In this document: positions 1-11,153 of the stretch, in pieces
Layout of the letters: every line of letters starts with the position of its first letter
How positions within the stretch are numbered: position 1 is the stretch's first letter
Origin: Nageia nagi
Lineage: Eukaryota; Pinophyta
Assembly (NCBI GenBank): GCA_050084985.1
Contig: JBITNC010000001.1
Coordinates: forward strand, 119,474,001-119,538,000
DNA length: 64,000 bases
Direction: 5' to 3'
The notes under the pieces: model-generated
The model's database searches: none
The model's input: the letters and a program-made list of their open reading frames with translations, nothing else
What the model was told of the DNA's origin: nothing
Translations under genes and position numbers: made by a program

Positions 1-150
1 TAGTGGTGGCCAAAACTGAATAGTGTTAGATCTTATTTTGTGTTTACTTATTAGGTATTTGCTCAACCATCATTGTTTTTCAATCAATGATTGTTATGTT
101 AAGTTTGGTATCTAGATCAGTATCAAAGAGGATTTATTAAATTTTGACAT

Positions 151-408
151 ACTACCAAGCTTTGTTTACGACAATTTTTGGCTAGTAATTAGTGGCTTGG
201 CCATGTGGTATGTCCATTCACCAAACCCTTCTTTTGCTTGTAAAAAAAGAATTTCTTTAATACGTTATATATATGAATAATGTACTATTTTTATTAATTG
301 TATTAAAAAAATACTACCAAACTTTATTTAGGGTAATTTTTGGCCAGTAGTTGGTGGCTTGGCCATGTGGCATGTCTATCCACCAACCTCTTTTTTTCTT
401 GTAAAAAA
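151..408. repeat. Two diverged tandem copies of a ~100-bp unit
   Basis: Bases 151-250 and 313-408 align over almost their whole length. Both share the core ggcttggccatgtgg and end in a T-rich run followed by cttgtaaaaaa. The copies are separated by AT-rich DNA. I see no coding capacity and no terminal repeats, so the class is unknown. Confidence 0.7.
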
Positions 409-409
409 G

Positions 410-416
<7 letters not shown>

Positions 417-445
<29 letters not shown>
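417..445. repeat. (TA)n microsatellite
   Basis: An almost uninterrupted TA dinucleotide run directly follows the second copy of the preceding repeat. Confidence 0.9.
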
Positions 446-1383
446 ATCAGAAAGGTTTAAGCATCAAAAACTTAGTTCATGTCTTATTTTAGCAAATATC
501 GTTAGTAATTAGTATTTTGCTAAATAATAATATCATAGTCTAAGTCATCATTTTTTTTGGTTGAATTATGAGGTAAATAATTCTAGGAACCCCCTCATAG
601 AATAGAGTAGGGTAAATTTTTAAAGTCTCTACTATTTAGCTAGGAGTCATGGACAATTAACTTGAATATAACCAAATCATATCCAATCGACAACACACTA
701 GAACAACCATTTTGATTTGAACCTTAGACCTTCCAAAGAAGAGCCAAAACTTAAACCATTGTATTATTCCCTTGAAGAAAATATAATGCATCATTTATTA
801 ATATGTTACATACATATTTTAATATTTATTTTTTGTTTGAGAACATATTTTAGTGAAGGAAACTTTCATGTATCTAGGAAATTTATATATCAACCAATCT
901 CATTACATTTTAAGAAGATTATTTGAATTATTTTTTAATATTTGACTTGAAAAATATTTTAAGTAGTAAACAATACTTTCGAAGGAGGCATACCTTATTT
1001 TAGATGATTATTAAAGTAAGTACAATTTTTTTAAAAAATACTCCACTAATATATACATTCTAAAAATACAAGTTAGACTAGTAGATACAAGATTCCAAGA
1101 CAAAGAATCAACAAAATAAAGGTCGATTTACAAGGGAAATATTAAAATGGTGATATACTAGTTTTAATTAAATGATCTTGAACTATGCTTCATGTTTATT
1201 ACTTATTCTTTCATTTTAATTTCTACTCCTAAATATAATTAATGGTAGTATCATAGACTTCAAATCACTTAACGAAAAATATACTAGTTTTATTATACAA
1301 TATTAATATTGGAATAATACTTAGTTAATATTTTTTTGAAATTTTAGATTCATTAAAATATTTGAAAATTATAATTATGATCT
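446..1383. other. AT-rich stretch with nothing recognised
   Basis: No domain, RNA gene or terminal repeat could be recognised. The longest open frame, about 69 codons near 717-926, has no family resemblance and is at the length expected by chance in such AT-rich DNA. Confidence 0.5.
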
Positions 1384-1637
1384 ATATCAAAATTTTAATA
1401 TGAGTTTAATTATACTATGTACACAATAGTTTTTTTAGTTTTTATAATGAGTATAACCAATTGAGAGTAGATGAGACATCATTTAATATATATGGTACGA
1501 TCTTGTATATCAAAATTTTAATATGAGTTTAATTTACTTTGATTTAAGGCACTATGTATATAATAGTTTTTAAGTGTTCAAAATGAGCATAACTAATTGA
1601 GTGGAGATGAGACATCATTCAAGATACATGGTAATAT
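1384..1637. repeat. Tandem duplication of a ~125-bp unit
   Basis: Bases 1384-1505 and 1506-1637 are diverged direct copies. Both contain atatcaaaattttaatatg, a taat(a)gtttttta block and the phrase gatgagacatcatt. The copies are adjacent. No function is visible. Confidence 0.75.
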
Positions 1638-1739
1638 CTTGAATCTAGTTGAATTCTACAATGAGAATGTAACAACTCCTTTGAAAATTATGACCAACAT
1701 TTTATAGGACTTATTTAAAGGGGTTCATATGGTAAGATC

Positions 1740-2640
1740 AAGTGCATTTTTTTACCTTCTAGCTATGAAGTGAGGATCTTTGAGACCTTACTTAATAATG
1801 GTGTCTTGAAGTAAAACCTCCTCATGGGATGATATAGTACCAATTATTATTCCAACTAAAGTTTGTAAGGAAAATGTTTAAGAGCTAAAATAAATTTCAA
1901 ATAATAAATTTTTAATAACAAAGAGAAACCATTTTAGCTAGCATGCAATAAGTAATTGAATAGATCAATTCCAAGCCTATCTTTGAAGAACTTTTATACC
2001 AAAAAAAATACCTACTAAGAAAGGAGGAGACAAATCAAAAATAGGAAGCATATTAGATGTATCGAGTAAGAGTAACATGGTTGGAAAAAGGATATAGAAA
2101 TAATAAGTTATTTTACTTGTTAAATATTAAAATAAGCTTCACAATAAGATAAATGCCTTGTCCCACAACCTTTCACTTGTAATTTTTTAGTGCAAATTTT
2201 AGAGAAATTTAGTTTGAACAAGGAATGGATAACATTAATCATAGAGTGCATCACTTTATCATATTTCTCAATACTCATAAATGGATCTCTCTCTTAATCA
2301 TTACAAGCCTTTATAAGCCTAAAATATGGGGATTCTATCTTACCATACTTGTTCATCTTATATGTAGAAGGTCTAAGAAGACTTGTAAGGAAAGGGATAG
2401 TGTAAAAATCAATGGTAGGAACAAGAATGAGCCATAATGTTGACCTTACCCATATTTAATTTGTAGATGATAGAGGGATGTGGGGGGAAGCATTGCTAAA
2501 AGAATCAACTATCATTAAATATATTCTATACTATTATATAAAAGCTATATTATAACTATTAAATGAAGTTAATTTCAAGGTGTTATTTTTGAATATGAAA
2601 AAAGAAAGGAAGAGATATAATTAGTCACATACTTAGATTA
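1740..2640 (+). pseudogene. L1-type LINE ORF2 fragment (LINE A): linker and start of reverse transcriptase
   Basis: Conceptual translation with frame changes gives landmarks of plant L1 ORF2. Around 2060-2100 the phrase RVRVTWLEKGYRNNK matches the linker that precedes RT. Around 2215-2290 LNKEWI then FSILINGS matches the start of the RT palm, and GDSILPYLFILYVEGL follows near 2330-2370. A broken QFVDD catalytic box lies near 2455-2470. These are the usual landmarks of non-LTR RT, which copies element RNA at the nicked target. The fragment has many stops and no intact frame, and it ends soon after the catalytic box. It is a dead partial copy of the same family as LINE B immediately downstream. 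Confidence 0.8.
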
Positions 2641-2689
2641 TCCAAGGACATTATGTCTCTCTAATATTTGGGCATCTCCATCACTTGGC

Positions 2690-4527
2690 GAGGGGGGTAG
2701 GTTATCTCAACTAAGTGAAATTGATAAACTCTTCACTTATTAAAATAATAATTTAGATTTGATTGATATGCCACAACGAGGCTATAATAATACCTTGACA
2801 AATAAAAGGGAAAAGAGACATACATCTTAATAATAGGGGAAAATTTCTTTCATGTTTAGTGATATTAATCAAATATTTTGAATAAGTTATCATCATATTA
2901 TTTCTTAATATAAATATAAATAAATGATTATGCCAAAAAGTTGATCCTTAAAATTCAATATCTTTTAGCTATAAAGTGAGGATCTCCCTAGCCTTATTCA
3001 ATAATGGTGTTTGGAAGGAAAACCTACTTATGGTATGGCATAATATCAACTATTATTCCAAATAAAAACTTTAAGGAACATGTTGAAGAGCTAGAATAGA
3101 TTTAAAATGATAAATTTTCAATAAAAAAGAGTAACTAGTTTAGTTAGCATGTAAGAAGTAACTAAATAGATCCATTATGGGTCTATATTTGAAGAAATTT
3201 TATACTAAGAAAAGGGCATACTAAAAAATGAGGAGGGGATTGATAAAAATATGAAACACATTGGAAAGTAGCCTACTAAAAAATGAGGAGGAGATAGATC
3301 AAAAACATGAAGAGATAGAATAAATTAAAAATGATAAATTTTCAATAAAAAAGAGTAACCAGTTTAGTTAGCACGTAAGAAGTAACTAAATATATCCATT
3401 GTGGGCCTATATTTGAAGAAATTTTAACTAAGAAAAGATCCTACTAAAAAATGAGGAGGAGATAGATAAAAAATATGAAGCACATTGGAAGCAATGGGTA
3501 AGAGTGACATGGATACAAAAAGGAGATAGAAATAACAAGTACTTTTACCACTTGGCCACAAAGAGAAGCCTTCATAATAAGATCAATGCCCTCTCCAATA
3601 TCCAAGGAATAAAGCGAACCACAACCTTAGGTATGTAATACAAATATTATTTTTGCAAACTTATATACTATATATATACACCTCTCCACATACCACTTGA
3701 ATGAAATGTTAAATTAAATACCAATGATGATATCATATAAGAAAAATGAAGAGCTTCTAAAATAGGTCAAAGTAGAAGAACTCAATGCCAATATTATATA
3801 ACCAAAAAAACTTAATTATGTGAGAAACAACCATTCAAATATTTAATTGATATATATTTACTTTTGGAAAAACTTTAATAGTTCCTACAAAACAAGGGGT
3901 TTAAAAGGATGCTAAAATACATATCTATTTATCTTATGTTACATAGATATGAAAGTCACCAAGATTTGGTGGGTGAATTATGAAATATTTTATATACTTC
4001 TATGATTTGATAGTGATGCACCTAATTAAAACGGTAAATGAACCTAGAAACAATAGAAAAATTCTTAATTTATCAATTATTCTCTATTGGCTCTCATACT
4101 AAAAGGAGGAGAGGTGGAGGATATTAAAAATTATAAAAAATAAATATTTTGTAATGTAGTTTACAAAATCATGATAAAATTAATGGTAGTCATATATATG
4201 CAAAAAGGATTTTAGAAATAATAATATCTCTAAAATAATGAGGCTTTATGCAAGGAAGTTACATTCTAAATGGGGTTGTAGTGGCTCAAGAGATCTCCCA
4301 TATACTCAATCAAGAATGGAATAAAGTCATGTTCCTTAAAATTGACCTTTCCAAGGCTTATGATTGAGTCAATTGGTATTTTTAGTAGAAATTTTAAAGA
4401 AATTTGGTTTCAATAAGGAATGGATAAAATTTATCAATTCATCACTTCATCATATTTTTCAATACTCATATATGGATCCTAATTACAATAATTCCAAGTC
4501 TTTAGTGGCCTTATACATGAGGATTCT
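2690..4527 (+). pseudogene. L1-type LINE ORF2 (LINE B), 5' portion: endonuclease end, linker, RT start
   Basis: Near 2745-2820 the phrase NLDLIDMPQRGYNNTLTNKR resembles the C-terminal part of the L1 AP-endonuclease. A linker with TWIQKGDRNNKYF follows near 3505-3545. CNVVYKIM near 4155-4180 and MFLKIDLSKAYD near 4330-4365 open the RT domain. The TGA at 4365-4367 sits where the family has Arg (YDRVNW). The LINE frame continues to ggattct at 4527, is interrupted by the copia element, and resumes at 34334. Comparison with LINE A across the junction confirms that the two halves were once contiguous. The linker contains an internal tandem duplication. There are many stops, so it is non-functional. 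Confidence 0.85.
3084..3500. repeat. Tandem duplication within the LINE B linker (period ~225 bp)
   Basis: Bases 3084-3308 and 3309-about 3500 are direct copies. Both start with gaagag(c/a)tagaat, continue through gataaattttcaataaaaaa and end near ctactaaaaaatgaggaggag. LINE A has only one copy of this segment, so the duplication is specific to LINE B. Confidence 0.75.
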
Positions 4528-5005
4528 TGAAGACTTTGGAAATGTTAAAACAAATTAAGATATTAAAATTCATCAAAATTTATGCTTACTATCTTATTCT
4601 TCTACTCTCTATATGCAAATCAGTATGTTGTAGATTGGTTACTCTTGTGGGTAACCGGCCAACTAGTTAGTCCTTCAGTTAACTAACCTATCGACTACTA
4701 ATATTTTTGGAGTTTTATTAAAAGCATTGTCTCTTCATTTATTTTCATTATTTTTTTCTATTCTAGAATATGAAGTGAACTATCAAGGTTTCCCACAACC
4801 TATAGAATGTATTTAGGTTTTATTTCAAGTTTTCGTAAGTGTTGGAGTGTGTTCTTAAATCAATACAATCTTCATTGGTGTTGTGTGAAATTCTGAGTTG
4901 ATTTGTGTTCATTGTTGAATGTATTCTTTCCCATTTAAATTACAAAACTATTTTTCCATTACTTGCTTGAATAATTTAGTTATTTTTTTATATTAAATAA
5001 CTTCA
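4528..5005 (+). repeat. Copia 5' LTR, with primer-binding site just downstream
   Basis: The 478-bp LTR aligns along its full length with 33866-34333. Both carry ccaactagttagtccttcag and a shared late block reading aatacaatcttcattggtgt. Two bases after the LTR, at 5008-5019, tggtatcaaaac matches the initiator tRNA-Met primer-binding site of plant retrotransposons (usually tggtatcagagc) with two changes. This is where minus-strand DNA synthesis would have started. Confidence 0.92.
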
Positions 5006-5072
5006 TTTGGTATCAAAACTTTGTTGGATAAGACTGGGTTCAAGAAAATTGTCTAGAAAGAGAAGAGAAGAA

Positions 5073-5758
5073 ATGGCAAGAAACTCAAATGTAATCCCCA
5101 TTCTAGAATTTGATGGGAGTGATTATGTGTACTAGAGTGTATGGATAAAGACTCTTTTGAAGGGAAGAGGCTACTAGTACATTGTAGAAGCTGGCTACAG
5201 TGATCTTGCTAACTAGAATAGTTGGGTGCAAATGCAAAGAAGGATGCAAAGGAGAAAGAGAAGTAGAATTCCATGGCTCTATGTTTCATCTAAGAAGCTC
5301 TAGACAAAAGCATTTTTTCCAAAATATCAGCTTGTGTCTCAGCCCAAGAAGCATGGGTAACATTGAGAGAAGGTTGCCTAGGGAGCCTTAAGGTGAAAGA
5401 GATGAAAATTCAAACATTGAGAAGGGATTTTGAGAATTTTAAATAAAAAGAGAAGATTGTTGGAGATTGCTATGTAAGAGTGAAAGCCATAGTCAATAAA
5501 ATGACCACTCTTGGAGAGAAGATAGAGAAGGAAGTAGTCATCAAGAAGGTTTTGATAACCTTGAAATAGAGATATGATCATGCTACACTTATTATTGAAG
5601 AAAAAAAAAAGACATCTCAACTATTGAAATTGGTAATTTAATTGGCTCTTTTACATCACATGAAGAGAGAGTTTTGAAGAGAACAAAAATAGTAGCAAGC
5701 AACAGTGATGAGCAAGAATTCTCCATCAAAGAAAATGAAGGATAAGAAAGAGAACAAG
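5073..5758 (+). pseudogene. Copia gag, N-terminal part
   Basis: ATG at 5073 opens MARNSNVIPILEFDGSDY, the typical start of plant copia Gag (FDGxNYxxW). It continues as a helical capsid-like region with conserved-looking leucines to about 5700. Gag forms the cytoplasmic particle that packages element RNA. The TAG after DYVY sits where the family has Trp, and further stops follow. The frame ends at the chromovirus insertion (TSD acaag, 5754-5758) and resumes at 30341 with an RG-rich tail and zinc knuckle. Confidence 0.85.
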
Positions 5759-6327
5759 TGATGTACCTTCAAATGATCATAACTTTTGATCTAACCATCA
5801 GATCATCTTGAAATTTTTAGGAGAGCTAGATATGGTTTTTCATGATTCGGCTACCACCTCCTCTATAAGGGATGCCCCCAAATGAAAAGTTTTTTGATTG
5901 GCCTCAATCCATCATTTAGTACCTCAAAATTAGCTTTTAGTGTCATTTTTCAAGATTTTCCAATAAGTAGACTTTAATATCTTTTATTGTAGAATTTGTT
6001 TAGGAGAATAAATTGGGAAATGACTTAGTCTATGTTGACTAGGCTTATACACCAAGTTTGGTTGTAATCCAAGGAACTTTCTATTTTTAAAAACTTTCTA
6101 TCTTTATATCTTTAGAAAGTTTATATTTTTTGTAATGTCTTGGTTTTTAGATTGTTGGTTATTTTTGAGGGAGAGTCTCCTTTCTATATTAGCTATTGTA
6201 ATAGACCTAAAAAAGGTATTATGAATTTAGGAATGAGAAAAGTATTGTTTATAGGTTTTATTATATGTTAATACATTTATGTTATTGGAGCCCATTTTGT
6301 TGGTCTCTTACAGCTAAATTCACATCA
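5759..6327 (+). repeat. Chromovirus 5' LTR and primer-binding site
   Basis: The LTR is 569 bp and pairs with 29769-30340. By eye the two differ at roughly one base in eight to ten, with many C/T and G/A differences. The bases at 6330-6341, tggtattagatc, form a decayed tRNA-Met primer-binding site two bases inside the element. Confidence 0.93.
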
Positions 6328-6368
6328 TCTGGTATTAGATCAAGTGTGATCTCACTAGTGGAGGGAAG

Positions 6369-8531
6369 ATGCCACTTAGAAGATAAGCTGGGGGTGTAGG
6401 GAGGGGTGTATCAGATGCCTATGTCCACATGAATAGGTAGACAAAGGATTTGCATGTAGAAATAACATGGTTAACTAGTGAAATTAATTGTATGGGGAAG
6501 AGGAGACCCTATGCCCTCTCAAATCCTAGATTTGATAATGAGAGTATGTTTGGGGAAGATGTACCTAATGTTGAGGTGGAGGGAGAACCCCTACATTAAG
6601 AAGAAATGGGACAATGCTTCAAGAATAGGCTAATCTAAGCCTTGGAAGGGATAAGAGGAAATTGACATGGGATCAAGATCAAGGTTTCTGAGTATGCTAG
6701 TGGGTTGAAACTAGAGGAGTTGATTGATTGGGTAAATAGCATGGAGAAATACTTTGAATGGGGTAATCTAGATGAGGATAATAAGGTGAAGCTTGCATGC
6801 ATGAATTTAAAGGGGCATGCATTAATTTGGTGGGATCATTTGTATGCTTCATGATAGAGAAAGGGAAAAGAGAAGATTAGGGCTTGGGCCAAGATGAAGA
6901 AGAAGTTACAAGAGGAATTTATTCTTGTAGATTATTCCTAGACCTTATTTTGTAAATTCTAGAATCTTCAATAGAGAAAACATAGTGTTGAAGATTACAC
7001 TAACTAGTTCTACAAATTATCCATTCAAGTGGAGCATAATGATACGGATGAGCAAAGAGCTACAAGGTATATGAATGGACTAAGTTTTTCTATTTAGGAT
7101 GATATAAGTATGCATCATACTCTTATTGTATGAGATGCATACCAAATGGTCTTGAGAGCCAAGGAGAAGCTTAATAGGGTTAACAAAGGGGGAAATAACC
7201 TCTTCAAATTGAGGGCATGGTGGATCTAATTTCTGCAAAGGAGAATCATCAAAATTTTCCAAAAAGGAGGATCAAGTGGGACAAGATCAAGATACCTCCC
7301 AAAGAGGAAGAGGGTATCTAACAAGAAGAGGGAATGGTAGAGGAAGGATAAGGATTGGATCATGAAAACCATTTATCTATTATATATGTGGAGAGGAAGA
7401 TCATAAAGCATTTGACTACCTTTAGTATGATGCAAAAGAAAGGAGACAAGCAAGGGTTACCCTAGTTAAATAAGAGGAAGAGAATAAGATAGAAGTCACT
7501 ATAGATATGGGTGAGATCCTCATGATACTAAGAATCCTCATTATTCCAAACAAGGTAACAATGCAAGAAGAAGATGATAAAGATTCTTGGTTGCATGATA
7601 ATATTCTTCGCACAAGATGCACCTCAGGAGGAAAGGTATGTAACATGGTCATTGATGGGGGTAGTTATGAAAATTTGGTCTGTAATATCATGGTTGATAA
7701 ATAAAATCTAAAATATGAAAAACATCTAAACCCCTATCATGTTTCATGGATTAAGAAAAAAAATACAATAAACATTGATAAGAGGTGTTTGGTCAACTTC
7801 TTGATTGGGAAATCTTATAAGGATGAAATGTGGTATGATGTGATACTAATGAATGCATATCACATTCTATTGGGGAGACCTTGGTAATATGATAGGGATT
7901 TTAATCATAATGGTAGAAATAATACTCAAACATTTTGGAAGGATAGTGTGAAGGTGGTTCTTGTGCCTTTAAAGGAGGATGGATCGAGTGAGAGCTTATT
8001 GGTAATGAAGGAGTTTCTTGTAGCAATTAAGGAAGCTTGCTTCTATTATACCTTAATAGCTAGGAAAATAGAAATAGAGGAAGTGGTTATACCTATAGTA
8101 GCAACTTAGTTGCTAAAAGAATATAAAGATGTCACAACAAAGGAGTTGCCAGATGGGTTGCCACCAAAGAGGGATATCTAACATCACATGGATTTGATCC
8201 CAGAATCAACACTTCCAAATCAAGTAGCTTATCAATTGAACCCAACAAAGAATACAAAGTTGAATAGGCAAGTGAAAGATTTGATAAAGAAGGGCTTAAT
8301 TATGAAGAGTATGAGTCCATGTGCAACTTTAGCTTTACTAACCCCAAAGAAAGATGGTTCATGGAGGATGTGTGTGGACAATAGAGCCATAAATAAGATC
8401 ACAATAAATTATCAATACCCTATGCCAAGAGTGGATGACATGATGGATGAACTGACTAGAGCAAAATACTTCAATAAAATTGATCTATGGAGTGGTTACT
8501 ACTAGATTAGAATTCGAGAAGGTGATGAATG
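6369..8531 (+). pseudogene. Chromovirus gag, protease and first half of RT
   Basis: ATG at 6369 opens a Gag whose capsid region reads LIDWVNSMEKYFEWGN and LKGHALIWWDHL near 6715-6845, the usual Ty3/gypsy Gag signature. A degenerate zinc knuckle (CGEEDHKAF) lies near 7385-7415. The aspartic protease motif MVIDGGSYENLV is at 7648-7683, and YHILLGRPW near 7860-7885 is the conserved protease tail. RT runs from about 8188, with LTPKKDGSWRMCVDNRAIN and then FNKIDLWSGYY; the TAG at 8503-8505 sits where the family has Gln. The frame stops at IRIREGDE, where the Tat element inserted. The second half of RT resumes at 27323. Confidence 0.9.
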
Positions 8532-9658
8532 TGTAGACACTCAAAATAAACCCTATCTTTAATTTAATAATATATAAATAAATAAAATAAGTATTTTTCT
8601 AATATATATCACATTAAAATCATTATAACTCCTTATAAAAGCATTAAACAAGATTTAAAATTATATTATCGAATCAATCTTTTCGAACATGTATAAAACA
8701 AGTGGTCTTACGACCCTTGTCATTAAAAAATGACCATAGAGCGACCATTCTAATGTTAATATAAAATTGTTAAGTAATCGGCGATGATCCGATATGATCG
8801 TCGACGATCTCTCAGGATCGTTGACGATCCCTGAATAGTTAAGCAACAAACAAATCTAAGCCTAGAATAGCCTAGTACGTACAATTTGTAATCATGGATA
8901 CAGATGGAAGATAATAACACCTCAAAATTTAGTTCAAGAGGTTACTTGGAATCTTGTGATGCTAAAACAAATGAATAACAAACCTTGAAGCTTATAAATT
9001 GAAGCTTTGTAGGTGAACAAAGGGGACCCAAATTTAATATAGTGAAGCTCTACCGAAATCAAATCAGGAGATTATTAGCAAAAGATTGTAAGCTTGATCA
9101 ATAGCAAACACCTCATATCAATTATATTTCCATATTATGTTATTCATTTGCTGATTAATATGTATGAACAGGTATGCTTTTGATGCTTTGTTCATTTTCT
9201 ATGTGCAGGGTCAATACAAAAAGAGAACAACGAAAGTAAGCGTGAAAGAGAACAACAAGGAATAGACAAAAACATTTCAAAATTCTGTGAAAAGATTACT
9301 CCAGTGCTTACAGATCCGATCGTAGATGATTCAAAGATCGATTGATGATGATTCACCAAATTGATAATAGAGGCCAAAGTTTACAATGAGCACAATGATG
9401 GCATAGAGAATGCAGAGTCATGCTTCAATCATTACTGATCTGCGTTGCCAATCCATTATCGACCATTACCGATCCATAACGATTGCTATTGATGTTGATT
9501 AAAACAGATCAATAAAAAATCGCTTTTTGTATTCAAATATTTTAGAATATATTATTATTATTATTATTGATATGTATTATTGAATATGTTCATGATTAAT
9601 TATGTTGAATGATTTATCTGTCTAAATTGCATTTTAGGTTCATAATTTGATATACATA
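8532..9658 (+). repeat. Tat element 5' LTR (1127 bp)
   Basis: Pairs with 26209-27317. It contains several GATC-rich dyads, including the perfect 14-bp palindrome GATCGTCGACGATC at 8796-8809 and a one-mismatch relative at 8815-8830, plus more degenerate ones around 9300-9350 and 9440-9500. A (ATT)n run lies near 9550. The LTR ends TA rather than CA. The following atttggtgctagaagg is the expected place for the primer-binding site, but I cannot assign its tRNA. Confidence 0.93.
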
Positions 9659-10255
9659 ATTTGGTGCTAGAAGGAGGGCCCCTTGCATGCATTTCAGAAA
9701 ATTGAAGCAAAAATAGTATCAATTGCATATTATTTTGGTTTTATTTTTAAATCTATTTGCATCTTGTGGAACTACATACTAACTTAATCTGTTTGATCTG
9801 TTGCTTTGTTTTTGTTTTCTGTGTTCTCTGGATCATCGATGATCGTACTATAATCGGTAATGATCGCTGTGAAATTGTCAATGATCTCTGAAAAATTGGT
9901 ATGTTTTCTAATCTAACCTAAATATAGTAAGTGTAATTATATATTTAAAATGATAGTCAGTAAAACTGTGTGTGATCTCTCTGCTTAGAGTGCATTTAGG
10001 AAATGGGTAGTGAAAAGGTTAAATGCATTTTTTATTAATTTATTTTATGTATAATGTTATGTATTTATTTTTCATGTTTTGGATGAAGGGTATGTATACA
10101 TTAAATACTTTTTATCTTGTCTAATTATGCTCTCCCTTTGTGCTTCATGCGATCTAAGGTGACCAGAATAGACCTGATAAGAAGGGGTAATTAATTATTC
10201 TTTTCTTTTGTATTCACATTATCATTAATTTGGTTAATTTATCCACATATAATCA

Positions 10256-10319
10256 CCTCTTACCAAGTTTGCCCTTACCACTCCATTGGACGTAGAAGGG
10301 ATATGTGACTAGTAAGAGG
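10256..10319 (+). other. Leader hairpin, copy 1
   Basis: CCTCTTAC at 10256-10263 is exactly complementary to GTAAGAGG at 10312-10319, with a 48-nt loop containing cttaccactccattgga. The copy at 10698-10761 has the same stem length and loop length with one compensated base pair. Confidence 0.6.
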
Positions 10320-10697
10320 AGGTAATTTACTACATTTAAATTTTTGGAAGGAGTAAATGAATCACACTTAATTTGGAATGAACCTAAGGTAAATAAATCG
10401 GGTTTTCGGGTAGTATAAATCATATTAAAAAGTTAATGAATTGGGGGGATTCGAATACATTAAGTACTTTCACTTGACAAAGTATGCTCTCACTTTTTCA
10501 CTTTATGCGATCTTAAGTGATCAGAAATAAGTTAAGAGAAAGAGGTAAAATTTATTCACATTTCATTTTTGGAAATATACTTCACATTAAAACTCTTAAA
10601 GATGTCTACCCTTACCACTCCATTGGAGGTCGAAGGGATATGTGACTCTTGGAGAAGTAATTGAACCTCACTTAATTAATTTATCTACACTTAACGG

Positions 10698-10761
10698 CTT
10701 CTTACCAAGTCTGCTCTTACCACTCCATTGGAGGTCGAAGAGATATGTGACTAGTAAGAAG
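10698..10761 (+). other. Leader hairpin, copy 3, with a compensatory base pair
   Basis: CTTCTTAC at 10698-10705 pairs perfectly with GTAAGAAG at 10754-10761 across a 48-nt loop. Relative to copy 1, position 2 of the stem changed C to T and its partner changed G to A, so pairing is kept. The middle copy (about 10575-10660) keeps the loop core but has lost the outer stem. Confidence 0.6.
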
Positions 10762-11153
10762 AGGGAATTTATCACACATAATACTTCCACAGCTGGAAGG
10801 GGTTAATGAACATCATTAATAGGTTGGATAATGAATCACATTATAATTAAAAAGAACAGCAGGGTTTACTAAGGTCAACACTCACTAAAAATAAATTTTG
10901 ATTGTATCACGTTAAAATAAGATAAGTAAATGGACATGAATGTTTGGGAGGGTAGTATGCATAAGTGTATTTTACTTGTTTAAATGCATTTCATAAGGCC
11001 TTAAAGTAAGTGAAAAATTTAAAGTAATCACATTGTTTAAGTAAGTTTGCATATAGGATGTTTGTGCATTAAATTGTTTTCTCGAAAACATAACATAAAA
11101 GATAAAAATAGAGTTTTTTTTCTACAATGTTTGTTTATAATATTTAAAAAAAA

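Larger units (their letters stand above)
9659..11153 (+). other. Tat untranslated leader with internal repeats
   Basis: About 1.5 kb lies between the 5' LTR and the gag start. A perfect palindrome GATCATCGATGATC sits at 9831-9844. From about 10087 to 10770 a composite unit is repeated. One module (acattaa(a/g)tacttt through atgcgatct(t)aaggtga-like sequence) occurs at about 10095-10167 and 10455-10525. A second module with core cttaccactccattgga occurs near 10274, 10612 and 10719. The second module sits inside long-range hairpins, listed separately. In retroelements such leaders usually hold packaging and dimerisation signals; that role is inferred here. Confidence 0.7.

Noticed and set aside
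717-926. Open frame of ~69 codons
   Set aside because: No family resemblance, and a length expected by chance in AT-rich DNA.
5378-5620. Minus-strand open frame opposite copia gag
   Set aside because: It overlaps a recognisable + strand gag and has low-complexity Phe/Leu composition; it is a shadow frame.
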